Shown here: positions 35,912 to 46,400 of the stretch, in pieces
How positions within the stretch are numbered: position 1 is the first letter of the stretch
Layout of the letters: each line of letters opens with the position of its first letter
Assembly: GCA_949152475.1 (NCBI GenBank)
Contig: OX424569.1
Coordinates: forward strand, 24,163,950-24,227,949
Length of the DNA stretch: 64,000 bases
Direction of reading: 5' to 3'
Source: Terebella lapidaria
Taxonomy: Eukaryota; Annelida; Polychaeta; Terebellida; Terebellidae
Program-made: the position numbers and the translations under genes
Notes under the pieces: generated by a model
What the model saw: the letters and a program-made list of their open reading frames with translations, nothing else
The model's database searches: none
Told to the model about the DNA's origin: nothing

Positions 35912-38900
35912 CTGGAAACGATAAGAACACACGTAGACTGTTTATGGAGTTTAGCTGGAATCAAACAACTATGGATTCATACGCTAATGCTGACAAATAA
36001 CTGAAGAATACTTAACTGAATTAGCAGCACCAGTCCGCCGCACCTAAAAAATACAAAAAAAAAAAAAAAAGGATTAAACTGTCAGGCATTCAATATCGAA
36101 TCCCAATTACAATCAGCCCATCAACCTAAAGTTGTTTCATTCCACCCAAGTTCTACACAACAGGTGTGCTGAAGTGTGCACCCTCCTGCTCATTTGTTGT
36201 GTGGAATTTGGCTGGAATCAAACAACTTGACTGCGGGTTCACAGGCTGAATCTAACGAATAATTAAAGAATACTTAACTGAATCAGCAAGCGTCGTCCAT
36301 CACATCCTTCAGGGGCTCGTCCTCTCGCTGCCAGGCACTAATCTGGAAAAGTACAATAGAACACATGCCGCATCTGAAAAATACAAATAACGAATATAGG
36401 ATTAAACTGTCTGGCTTTCAATTTCGAATGTCAATCACAATCAGCCTGTAAACCCAAAGTTGTTTGATTCCACCCAAGTTCTACACAACAGGTGTGCTGA
36501 AGTGTGCACCCTCCTGCTCACTTGTTGTGTGGAATTTGGCTCAAATCGAACAACTTGACTGCGGATTCACTGGCTGAAACTAACAAATCATTAAAGAATA
36601 CTTAACTAAATCAGCAGCAGCAAGCGTCGTCCATCACGTCCTTCAGGGGCCCCTCCTCTCGCTGCCAGGGAAACTGCACTAATCTGGAAAGATACAATAG
36701 AACACATAATTATTTGAGGATATTGAACCGTGACAGCAGTATCAAGGTCACCCGCCTTGACCTTGATGACTGCCGCCTGCCTCCGGGCAGTCGAAAGCCG
36801 CACCGGAAAAATACAAAAACACATATAGGATTAAACTGTCAGGCTTAATTTCAAATTTCAATTACAATCACCTTGATGACTGCCGCCTGCCTCCGGGCAG
36901 TCGAAAGCCGCACCGGAAAAATACAAAAACACATATAGGATTAAACTGTCAGGCTTAATTTCAAATTTCAATTACAATCAGCCTGTAAACCCAAAGTCGT
37001 TTGATTCCACTCAAGCTCTACACAACAGGTATACTAAAGTGTGCACCCTCCTGCTCACTTGTTGTGTGGAACTTGGCTGGAATCAAACAACTTGACTGCG
37101 GGTTCACTGGCTGAATCTAACAAATAATTAAAGAATACCTAACTGGATCACCAAGCGTCGTCCATCACGTCCTTCATGGGCTCCTCCTCTCGATGCCAGG
37201 CACTAATCTGAAGAGGTACAATAGAACACATGATTAAGGGAAGAAGATGAGCTGTGGCAGCATCATCAAGATCACCCGCCTTGACCTTGATGACTGCCGC
37301 CTGCCCCCGGAGCCTCCGTCCGCCGCACCTGAAAAATACAAAACACACTGTCAGGCTTTCAATTTCGAATGTGAATTACAATCAGCCTGTAAACTCAAAG
37401 TTGTTGATTCCACTCAAGTTCTACACAACAGGTGTGCTGAAGTGTGCACCCTCCTGCTCACTTGTTGTGTGGAACTTGGCTTAAATCGAACAACTTGACT
37501 GTGGGTTCACTGGCTGAAACTAACAAATAATTAAAGAATACTTAACTGAATCAGCAGCAGCAAGCGTCATCCATCACGTCCTTCAGGGGCCCCTCCTCTC
37601 ACTGCCAGAGAAACCACACTAATCTGGAAAGATACAATAGAACACATAATTAATTGAGAAAATTGAACCGTGGCAGCAGTATCAAAGTCACCCGCCTTGA
37701 CCTTGATGACTGCCGCCTGCCCCGGGGCCGCTGTCCGCCGCACCTGAAAAATACAAAAACACATATAGGATTAAACTGTCAGGCTTTCAATTTCAAATTT
37801 CAATTACAATCAGCCTGTAAACCCAAAGTCGTTTGATTCCACTCAAGTTCTACACAACAGGTGTGCTGAAGTGTGCACCCTCCTGCTCACTTGTTGTGTG
37901 GAACTTGGCTGGAATCAAACAACTTGACTGCGGGTCCACTGGCTGAATCTAACAAATAATTAAAGAATACTTAACTGGATCAGCAAGCGTCGTCCATCAC
38001 GTCCTTCAGGGGCTCCTCCTCTCGATGCCAGGCACTAATCTGGAAAGGTACAATAGAACACATGATTAATGAAAGAAAATGAGCTGTGGCAGCATCATCA
38101 AGATCACCCGCCTTGACCTTGATGACTGCCGCCTGCCCCCGGAGCATCCGTCCGCCGCACCTGAAAAATACAAAACACACATACGATTAAACTGTCAGGC
38201 TTTCAATTTCGAATGTCAATTACAATCAGCCTGTAAACCCAAAGTTGTTTGATTCCACCCAAGTTCTACACAACAGGTGTGCTGGAGTGCGCACCTTCCT
38301 GCTCACTTGTTGTGTGGAACTTGGCTGGAATTGACTGCGGGTTCACAGGCTGAATCTAACGAATAATTAAAGAATACTTAACTGAATCAGCAGCAGCAAG
38401 CGTCTCCCATCACGTCCTTCAGGGGCTCCTCTCACTGCCAGAGAAACCACACTAATCTGGAAAGATACAATAGAACACATAATTAATGAAAATGAGCTGT
38501 AGCAGCAGTATCAAGGTCACAACCCATGACCTTGATGACTGCGGCCTGCCCCCGGGGCCGCCGCCCTCCGCACCTGAAAAATACAAAACACATATAGGAT
38601 TAAACTGCTAGGCTTTCAATTTCAAATTTCAATTACAATCAGCCTGTAAACCCAAAGTCGTTTGATTCCACTCAAGTTCTTCACAACATTTTTGCTGAAG
38701 TGTGCACCCTCCTGCTCACTTGTTGTGTGGAACTTGGCTGGAATCAAACAACTTGACTGCGGGTTCACTGGCTGAATCTAACAAATAATTAAAGAATATT
38801 TAACTGGATCAGCAGCAGCAAGCGTCGTCCATCACGTCCTTCAGGGGCTTTTCCTCTCGCTGCCAAGGAAACTGCACTAATCTGGAAAGATACAGTAGAA

Positions 38901-41125
38901 CACATAATTAATTGAAGAAAATGAACTGTGGCAGCAGTATCAAGGTCACCGGCCTTGACCTTGATGACTGCCGCCTACCCCGGGGCCGCTGTCCGCCGCA
39001 CCTGAAAAATACCAAAAAACATATAGGATTAAACTGTCAGGCTTTCAATTTCAAATTTCAATTACAATCAGCCTGTAAACCCAAAGTTGTTTGATTCCAC
39101 CCAAGTTCTACACAACAGGTGTGCTAAAGTGTGCACCCTCCTGCTCACTTGTTGTGTGGAACTTGGCTTAAATCGAACAACTTGACTGTGGGTTCACTGG
39201 CTGAAACTAACAAATAATTAAAGAATACTTAACTAAATCAGCAGCAGCAAGCGTCGTCCATCACGTCCTTCAGGGGCCCCTCCTCTCGCTGCCAGGGAAA
39301 CTGCACTAATCTGGAAAGATACAATAGAACACATAATTATTTGAGGATATTGAACCGTGACAGCAGTATCAAGGTCACCCGCCTTGACCTTGATGACTGC
39401 CGCCTGCCTCCGGGCAGTCGAAAGCCGCACCGGAAAAATACAAAAACGCATATAGGATTAAACTGTCAGGCTTAATTTCAAATTTCAATTACAATCAGCC
39501 TCTAAACCCAAAGTCGTTTGATTCCACTCAAGCTCTACACAACAGGTATACTAAAGTGTGCACCCTCCTGCTCACTTGTTGTGTGGAACTTGGCTGGAAT
39601 CAAACAACTTGACTGCGGGTTCACTGGCTGAATCTAACAAATAATTAAAGAATACCTAACTGGATCACCAAGCGTCGTCCATCACGTCCTTCATGGGCTC
39701 CTCCTCTCGCTGCCAGGCACTAATCTGAAAAGGTACAATAGAACACATGATTAAGGGAAGAAGATGAGCTGTGGCAGCATCATCAAGATCACCCGCCTTG
39801 ACCTTGATGACTGCCGCCTGCCCCCGGAGCCTCCGTCCGCCGCACCTGAAAAATACAAAACACACTGTCAGGCTTTCAATTTCGAATGTGAATTACAATC
39901 AGCCTGTAAACCCAAAGTTGTTTGATTCCACTCAATTTCTACACAACAGGTGTGCTGAAGTGTGCACCCTCCTGCTCACTTGTTGTGTGGAACTTGGCTT
40001 AAATCGAACAACTTGACTGTGGGTTCACTGGCTGAAACTAACAAATAATTAAAGAATACTTAACTGAATCAGCAGCAGCAAGCGCCATCCATCACGTCCT
40101 TCAGGGGCTCCTCTCACTGCCAGAGAAACCACACTAATCTGGAAAGATACAATAGAACACATAATTAATTGAGAAAATTGAACCGTGGCAGCAGTATCAA
40201 GGTCACTCGCCTTGACCTTGATGACTGCGGCCTGCCCACGCGCAGTCGTAAGCCGCACCGGAAAAATACAAAAACACATATAGGATTAAACTGTCAGGCT
40301 TTCAATTTCAAATTTCAATTACAATCAGCCTGTAAACCCAAAGTCGTTTGATTCCACTCAAGCTCTACACAACAGGTGTGCTAAAGTGTGCGCCCTCCTG
40401 CTCACTTGTTGTGTGGAACTTGGCTGGAATCAAACAACTTGACTGCGGGTTCACAGGCTGAATCTAACAAATAATTAAAGAATACCTAACTGAATCAGCA
40501 AGCGTCGCCCATCACATCCTTCAGGTGCTCCTCTCACTGCCAAAGAAACCACACTAATCTGGAAAGATACAATAGAACACATAATTAATAAAAGAAAATG
40601 AGTTGTGGCAGCAGTATCAAGGTAACCTCCTTGACCTTGATGACTGCGGCCTGCCCCCGGAGCTGCCGCCCTCCGCACCTGAAAAATACAAAACACATAT
40701 AGGATTAAACTGCTAGGCTTCCGATTTCAAATTTCAATTACAATCAGCCTGTAAACCCAAAGTCGTTCGATATTTCAAGTTCTTCACAACATTTGTGCTG
40801 AAGTGTGCACCCTCCTGCTCACTTGTTGTGTGGAACTTGGCTGGAATCAAACAACTTGACTGCGAGTTCACTGGCTGAATCAGACAAATAATTAAAGAAT
40901 ACTTAACTGAATCAGCAGCAGCAAGCGTCGTCCATCACGTCCTTCAGGGGCCCCTCCTCTCGCTGCCAGGGAAATACACTAATCTGGAAAGATACAATAG
41001 AACACATAATTAATTGAAGAAAATGAACCGTGGCAGCAGTATCAAGGTCACCGGCCTTGACCTTGATGACTGCCGCCTTGATGACTGCCGCCTGCCCCGG
41101 GGCCGCTGTCCGCCGCACCTGAAAA

Positions 41126-41129
41126 ATAC
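41126..41129. repeat. Target-site duplication ATAC, left copy
   Basis: ATAC precedes the LTR element here and follows it at 52089-52092. The uninterrupted array unit elsewhere reads GAAAAATACAAAAACAC, so removing the element restores an intact unit. Confidence 0.85.
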
Positions 41130-42025
41130 TGTGACGTTTGGTAATGACTTGTTTTCGGTGTGGCCCAAAAAACCTGGTTTCTCTGATCGTATAGACTTTA
41201 TGTAACTCCCGCTCGTTGTGATTCGAGAGCCGTCACTAAATTGGTGTCCCCCAACGCTGGTGTATCATCACTCCGTAGCTCACCGGCTTCACTTAGGCAA
41301 GAAGCAACTCAGATGTAAATAAATTGAAGATTTATATACATCAAATCAACTTACAATTGTATGGCTGGTCACCCACGTGACGTACAAATATGAAGTTCAG
41401 ACATGGAGCACTGTATGATCACATTTCAAAAATAAATAGTGCACGAGGGCACAACTAAAAAGAGTTCTTAGCCGGCGGCGTCTCTCTGTCCCTTCCCGTT
41501 GAAGTTTCCCGTCCCGCTTAGTCGAATGGTTTCTCCAGGTAGTCGGTCTAAATCCCGGTTGACTCTAAGGCCCTGAAGAAGGAGTCGTCCGCACGGAGTT
41601 CGTCGAGTCCCTTGGCTGTGGCGGTGACGATCTCCCCACGGTCGATGTCGCTGTTGCAGTGCTCTCAGAGCGGCCGTCCGCTCTCCCTTATATAGCCAGG
41701 GTGGCTGCGCGCGCATCTTCGTCCGCGAACGTATCTTCCGCACTCTTCTCCACGTGGTGAAGACTGCGTCCGCGAACGGTTCTTCCGCGAAGGCTCCTCT
41801 TCCGCGAACGGTGCTTCCGCGACTGATGCTTCCGCTGACGATGCTTCCGCAATCGTGCTTCCGCGAACGGTTCTTCCGCGAACGATGCTTCCGCTGATGA
41901 TGCTTCCGCAATCGTGCTTCCGCGAACGGTTCTTCCGCGAACGGTGTCTTCGCAAGTGGACTTTGTAGATCACGTGACCGTTCCTAACGAACGTTTCAGC
42001 GCGGCAGTTGCATGGTTTTGTTACA
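41130..42025 (-). repeat. 3' LTR (896 bp)
   Basis: Read on the minus strand it begins TGTAAC and ends GTCACA. It holds, in element order, an array of TTCGCGGAAG-type motifs (about 41765-41945 in window coordinates), a TATA box (GGCTATATAAG, 41688-41698) and the downstream R/U5 part. It appears identical to the 5' LTR at 51193-52088. Short open frames across it are by-products of the 15-bp periodic motif. Confidence 0.9.
41688..41698 (-). promoter_or_regulatory. LTR TATA box
   Basis: GGCTATATAAG on the minus strand, downstream of the periodic CGTTCGCGGAAG array, is the probable LTR core promoter. The 5' LTR copy carries it at the matching place near 51751-51761, which would drive the genomic transcript. 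Confidence 0.6.
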
Positions 42026-42040
42026 ACTCCACCCTTTCTG
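42026..42040 (-). other. Candidate polypurine tract
   Basis: AGAAAGGGTGGAG on the minus strand abuts the 3' LTR, the standard site for plus-strand priming in LTR elements. A longer purine-rich region extends to about 42110. Confidence 0.6.
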
Positions 42041-42145
42041 GAGATCAACGTCCCCGTTGATCCTTTCTCTCTCTTCTTTTCTCTTCTTCCTCCTTCTTCG
42101 TCTTTTCCTGCCTGTCTGATGTTTACAGGGCTCTCTCCCTCCACT

Positions 42146-43234
42146 TCACTGGCGATCCACCTCGCTTTCGGACGTCTCCGCCAGCCTGTCTCGAGTGTCT
42201 GTATATGCTCGGAGCTGTTCCCGGAGCAGCTTGGTCTCTCGGACGTGGGCTCGCAGCTCCTTCCGGTGGCTCTTCTCTCGTTGAGAGGCCTCCCCTCGCA
42301 GCTGCAGCACCTCGGCCTCGAGCTGTCTCTGCTCCTCCTTGGCTTGGAGCCGAGCCTCCGCTTGGGTGAGGTGGCGTCGTCCCATGGCTATCGTGGATGC
42401 CAGGTCCTCCAGGGCCTTCTCTCCGGCAGTGACCGCTCTGCCCAGGCCCTCCACATACGGTCGCAGTTGGTCCTCCTCCTCCGGAACGGGCTTGAGGTAC
42501 CAACTCAGGTCTAGGGGCTTGTAGGTAGGGGCCGAGTCTCTGGGAACGGGGGGTCCGTCGTCCTCGGGGGTGGGGGCCTCCGGGGATTCCGCCTCTCTCC
42601 GCTCCTGCTGAGACTCCGGTTCCTCTTCGCTATTCGGGGGGTCGTCCTCGGGGTCTGGGGCGTCCTCTGACCTGGGGGCGTCCTCCCGGGGGCTTGACGG
42701 CGTGGAGCTGGTCGTCCCGCTGGCCGCAAAGCTGACAGTCTTCAGCTCAGGGGCAGACACAGTAGTCGGACCATCTCGGGGGTCGGACACGGGCGTGTCG
42801 GTCGTCGTCCTCCTCCGTCCTGGCTTGAGGGTGTTGCCGCTGGCATGCGACGTCTCATGCCGGTCTCTGTCAGCTCGGCGGGCGAATCGCTGGCTGCACA
42901 TCTTGCAGAGGTGCCGCCCCTCCTTCTGCGTGTGTTTGGTCGCCACGTGTCGGCTAAAGTTGGATGCCGTCACGTGGATCCGGCAGGGGCTGCACCAGCG
43001 TCGCCCTCTCTCGGTGGACAACTTCCGGGCAGGGGACCGTCGACCTCCTCGGGGCTCCTCACGACGCTCCCGGCTCCTCGAGCGCTCCCGCTTCCGGTCA
43101 GGCTTGGTAGGTGGGTCGCTCATCTTGTCGACTTCAAGGGGCAGAAAGTCAGCCAAGTCGAAATCTGGAACGTCCCCGAAATCTTCGTCTGCAAATGCGG
43201 GTATCTCAATGATCTGCAGAGTTGGTGTGTTCAT
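42146..43234 (-). CDS. Third ORF of the LTR element: C2H2 zinc-finger and coiled-coil protein
   Basis: 362 residues in the place where env lies in errantiviruses, but with no signal peptide, membrane segment or envelope feature. Residues about 75-135 hold two C2H2-type fingers: CSPCRIHVTASNFSRH...H, then CKMCSQRFARRADRDRH...H. They follow a basic SRSRERREEPRGGRR segment. A long proline/acidic linker follows, and then a C-terminal helix rich in L, E, R and Q (EARLQAKEEQRQLEAEVLQL), probably a coiled coil. Nucleic-acid binding plus self-association is a reasonable inference. It may be a captured host gene or a product used in targeting or silencing evasion; neither is shown by sequence. An internal TATA box lies just upstream. 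Confidence 0.75.
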   Translation of the reverse strand: MNTPTLQIIEIPAFADEDFGDVPDFDLADFLPLEVDKMSDPPTKPDRKRERSRSRERREEPRGGRRSPARKLSTERGRRWCSPCRIHVTASNFSRHVATKHTQKEGRHLCKMCSQRFARRADRDRHETSHASGNTLKPGRRRTTTDTPVSDPRDGPTTVSAPELKTVSFAASGTTSSTPSSPREDAPRSEDAPDPEDDPPNSEEEPESQQERREAESPEAPTPEDDGPPVPRDSAPTYKPLDLSWYLKPVPEEEDQLRPYVEGLGRAVTAGEKALEDLASTIAMGRRHLTQAEARLQAKEEQRQLEAEVLQLRGEASQREKSHRKELRAHVRETKLLREQLRAYTDTRDRLAETSESEVDRQ

Positions 43235-43269
43235 GGTTGAAGTGATGACGGAATCGTAGGCCGGCCTGC

Positions 43270-43278
43270 TTATATAGA
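43270..43278 (-). promoter_or_regulatory. Internal TATA box before the third ORF
   Basis: CTATATAAG on the minus strand, about 36 bases before the ATG of the third ORF at 43234, matches the LTR TATA sequence. It is preceded by a second block of the periodic motif (43340-43465). The layout copies that of the LTR promoter, suggesting a separate subgenomic transcript. If initiation is about 25-30 bases downstream, the leader would be very short. Confidence 0.5.
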
Positions 43279-43339
43279 AAAGGCGCGGACCAGGGATCTG
43301 GGGGAAAAAGCATTGTCGTGGAACGAAATAACGTTTTTC

Positions 43340-43465
43340 GCTTGCTTCCGCGAACGGTTCTTCCGCGAACGCTGCTTCCGCGAACGTGCTTCCGCGAACG
43401 GTACTTCCGCGAACGCTGCTTCCGCGAACGCTGCTTCCGCGAACGGTTCTTCCGCGAACGCTCCC
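43340..43465 (-). promoter_or_regulatory. Array of about eight TTCCGCGAACG motifs between pol and the third ORF
   Basis: About eight near-perfect copies with a 14-15-bp step, lying just after the pol stop codon and upstream of the internal TATA box. The core TTCCGCGAA is an inverted repeat with a 3-bp centre. The same motif fills the LTR upstream of its TATA box and recurs in gag. Confidence 0.7.
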
Positions 43466-43473
43466 GTCATCGT

Positions 43474-46400
43474 TTACATCGTTTGGACTGCATTCCCGCT
43501 GTTTTCCACTCGTCCCTCGTCATCACTGGGGGTCCGGACTGGGGTCACATCGTCCGGATTGGGTATCCAGGCGTCGGTTTCAGGGGTGAACCAGCACCTT
43601 TTTATATTGTCAATGTGGACATCTTTAATCTTGCCACCGGGTCGATCTTGTATGGACACCATCCATCCGAGATGAGACTTCACAACGAGATAAGGTCCCG
43701 TCCACCCTAGTCCTAGTTTTGGTCTAGCCTTTGGAGGGTACCAATACATCACCCAGGTGCCCACCGGAAAATGTCGAGCGGCTGATTTTATGTCATGATG
43801 GCGCTTTTGTCGCACCGTAGCCGTCTTCAGGCACTCTCGGGCAGTCTCGTGAGCTTGTATGGTGGCTTCCTTCACCCATTCGACGTATTCGGACGCACAC
43901 TCGGGGACTGGTCCTCCCAAATCGTCCGGTTTCGTCCGGTACCTCAGGTCCAATGGGGTGGTTGCCTCCCGTCCCATCATCATTCGAAATGGTGTACACC
44001 CGGTGCTTTCGTGTACTGATGTTCTATAAGTCGCCATCACGTAGGGCAGATGGTCGTCCCAGTCGTCATGGTTCTCGTCCACGACCACGGCCAGAAGGTT
44101 CAGCAGGGTCCGGTTGAATCGCTCGACCATCCCGTCTGATTCGGCGTGATAAGGGGTCGTCCGAGTCTTCTCCCCTCCTAGGATCTTGATCATCTCAAGG
44201 AAAAGCTTACTCTCGAACTCTCGTCCCTGGTCGGTGTGTATCTTGGCTGGCATTCCCAGGCGGCACACGAACTCAGTCACAAAGACGTCCGCCACCGTCT
44301 GAGCCTCATGGTTGGGTAGAGCGTAGGCCTCAGTCCACTTGGTGAAATAATCACCCACGACCAGTATATACCGGTTCCCAGAATTGGTGATCGTTCCAGG
44401 CTCCAAAATGTCCATGGCCACCCTTTCTAGCCGATCGCCTACCGGTAGATTTCCCATGGGGTGGTACTTGGGCCCCGGTCGCGGCTTTCTCCCACTACAC
44501 TTCAGGCACTCCCGGCACCAACGCTCCACGTCCTTCGTCATACCCGGCCAGTACATTCTCGCTTTTAGTCGGTGGACTGTTTTGGTGATTCCCTGGTGGC
44601 TCATCAGCTTGCCGGTGTGGACCTCCTTCATGACGGCGCGTCTCAGGACCTGTGGAACGACCAGTTGATGGATTGGTGCGTTCTGGCAAGCCGCTTGGTA
44701 CCGCCGGTACAGAAGCCCATCACGTAGCTCCAGCTGGTCCCACTGTTGCCACAGAGTCTTCATTTGCTGACTTTTTGTTCTGACTTCGGGCCATGCAGGT
44801 CTCTCAGTGAAAATATTCTTCCACCCGAGGATGCCTCCAACTTCAGGGTCGGCTCGTTGAAGGGTCACTAGGTCCTCCTGGGAATAACCATTCAGGACCT
44901 GGGCCTCCGGGGCTCCCTCCATCGGATTCCGGCGTCCTCCCGTAGCCATAGCCCGCGTGACAGCTAGCATTTGTTTGTCTGGATCTCGGAGCACAGGGTT
45001 GGGGCATGGGTCCAGGAAGGGCTCCTCTCGGCAGCGCATCCACACGTCGGCCGTCGCGCCGATCGCTGCTCCGGCCACAACCTCCGGTCCCAAACCATGC
45101 AGTGCGAGGAGCATCATCAGGAGAAACCAAACCCAGGCAGAGGGGCGGAGCTGATGCAGGGTTCTGCAGACGCTCCTGGCTCCTTCCTCCGTCTGTGGGG
45201 GGCTCCGGTCAGGCAGGCATTCCTCGGTCGGCTGGGTAGTCGTCCTCGGGTCCTCCTGGCAGCGCACCTCCCAGATCTGGAATATCCCGACTCCATCTCC
45301 GCAATAGTAGTCCTCCGTCCAGGGCTCCACAGGGACCTCCCGCAAGATGTTAACTTGAGGTCCTCCGGGGCTCCATCCTTCTCCGCTGATCGGTGGAAGC
45401 AGATCCTCGTCAGAGAGGTCCTCCAGGGGTAGGGGACACTCCTCCTGAGTCGGACAGGCCTCCTCTTCTCCTTCGGGTCTTGTGGTGTGGCGAGGGGCGG
45501 GACAATCCGGTCTCCGGCACTGTCGGCATCTGGACATCCCGTCTGCATTCCCGTGTTGTACTCCCGGTCGGACCTCACACCTGAAGGCGTAGCTGGCGAT
45601 GCGAGCTGCCCATCTAGCGATCATTCCTTCCGCATCCCGAAAGTTCAGTAGCCACTTGAGAGAGGCGTGGTCGGTTCGTAGTAAGAACGCTCTCCCCCAC
45701 AAGAAATGTCTGAAATGGTGTATCATACTGACGACGGCCAGGAGCTCCCGCTTGGTGGTGCAGTAATTCCGCTGGGTGTCCCTCAGGGTTCTGGAAGCAT
45801 AGGCGATCACCCGCTCTCGTCCGTCCTGCACTTGGGATAAGACGCCTCCCACTCCGTAGCCGCTAGCATCAGTATCTAAAATAAATTCTTGGTCCATGTC
45901 AGGGTACACCAGCAGGGGGTGCTCGGTCAGGGGTTGACGCAGCGCCTCGAACGCCTGCTGATGAGCCTCGCTCCAATGGTAGTTGACTTCCTTCTTTAAC
46001 AGGTGGTTGAGGGGTCCCGCTCGGGTGGCAAAGTCAGGGATGAATCTGCGGTAGTACCCCACGAACCCAAGGAAGCTCCTTAGTTCTGTCAAGGTGGTCG
46101 GAGGAACCATTTTTGTTACAGCTTCGACCTTGGCAGGGTCGCACTGGATGCCTCGGTCGGACACGACATGGCCCAGGAAGTTGACCTGTTGTCGAAACAG
46201 CTCACACTTGGCGGGTTTCAGCTTCAGCCCGGCAGCCTGCAGTCTCCGGAACACGTCCTCGAGGTTGTCCACGGCTTCTTGGAAAGTCTTTCCAAGACAG
46301 ACGACATCGTCCAAATAAATTAGACAACGCTTCCATTGGAGTCCCCTCAGTGCCAGCTCCATTAGACGTTCAAAAGTAGCCGGGGCCGTCGCCAATCCAA

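Larger units (their letters stand above)
35760..41129. repeat. Tandem array of about 420-bp units, left block
   Basis: Thirteen or so units, recognisable by CCGCACCTGAAAAATAC at about 36040, 36371, 36801, 37329, 37740, 38158, 38572, 38998, 39428, 39843, 40256, 40676 and 41116. Unit parts in plus-strand order: AGGATTAAACTGTCAGGC; an AT-rich stretch; a long hairpin (arms of about 39 bp beginning GTTGTTTGATTCCA and ending TGGAATCAAACAAC); ACTGCGGGTTCACTGGCTGA; GTCGTCCATCACGTCCTTCA; a 10-bp palindrome ATCAAGGTCA/TGACCTTGAT; and a GC-rich end. The leftmost unit is much diverged. Around 36760-36982 a segment of about 111 bp is doubled. Several sequence subtypes alternate along the block. Confidence 0.9.

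Noticed and set aside
41468-42144. Open frames across the LTR (147-159 codons) and the matching ones at 51531-52102
   Set aside because: They follow the 15-bp periodic motif, which stays open by chance, and sit over the LTR promoter.
42146-43234. Third ORF of the LTR element as an envelope gene
   Set aside because: No signal peptide, membrane anchor, furin site or cysteine-rich ectodomain. Zinc fingers and coiled coil are seen instead.
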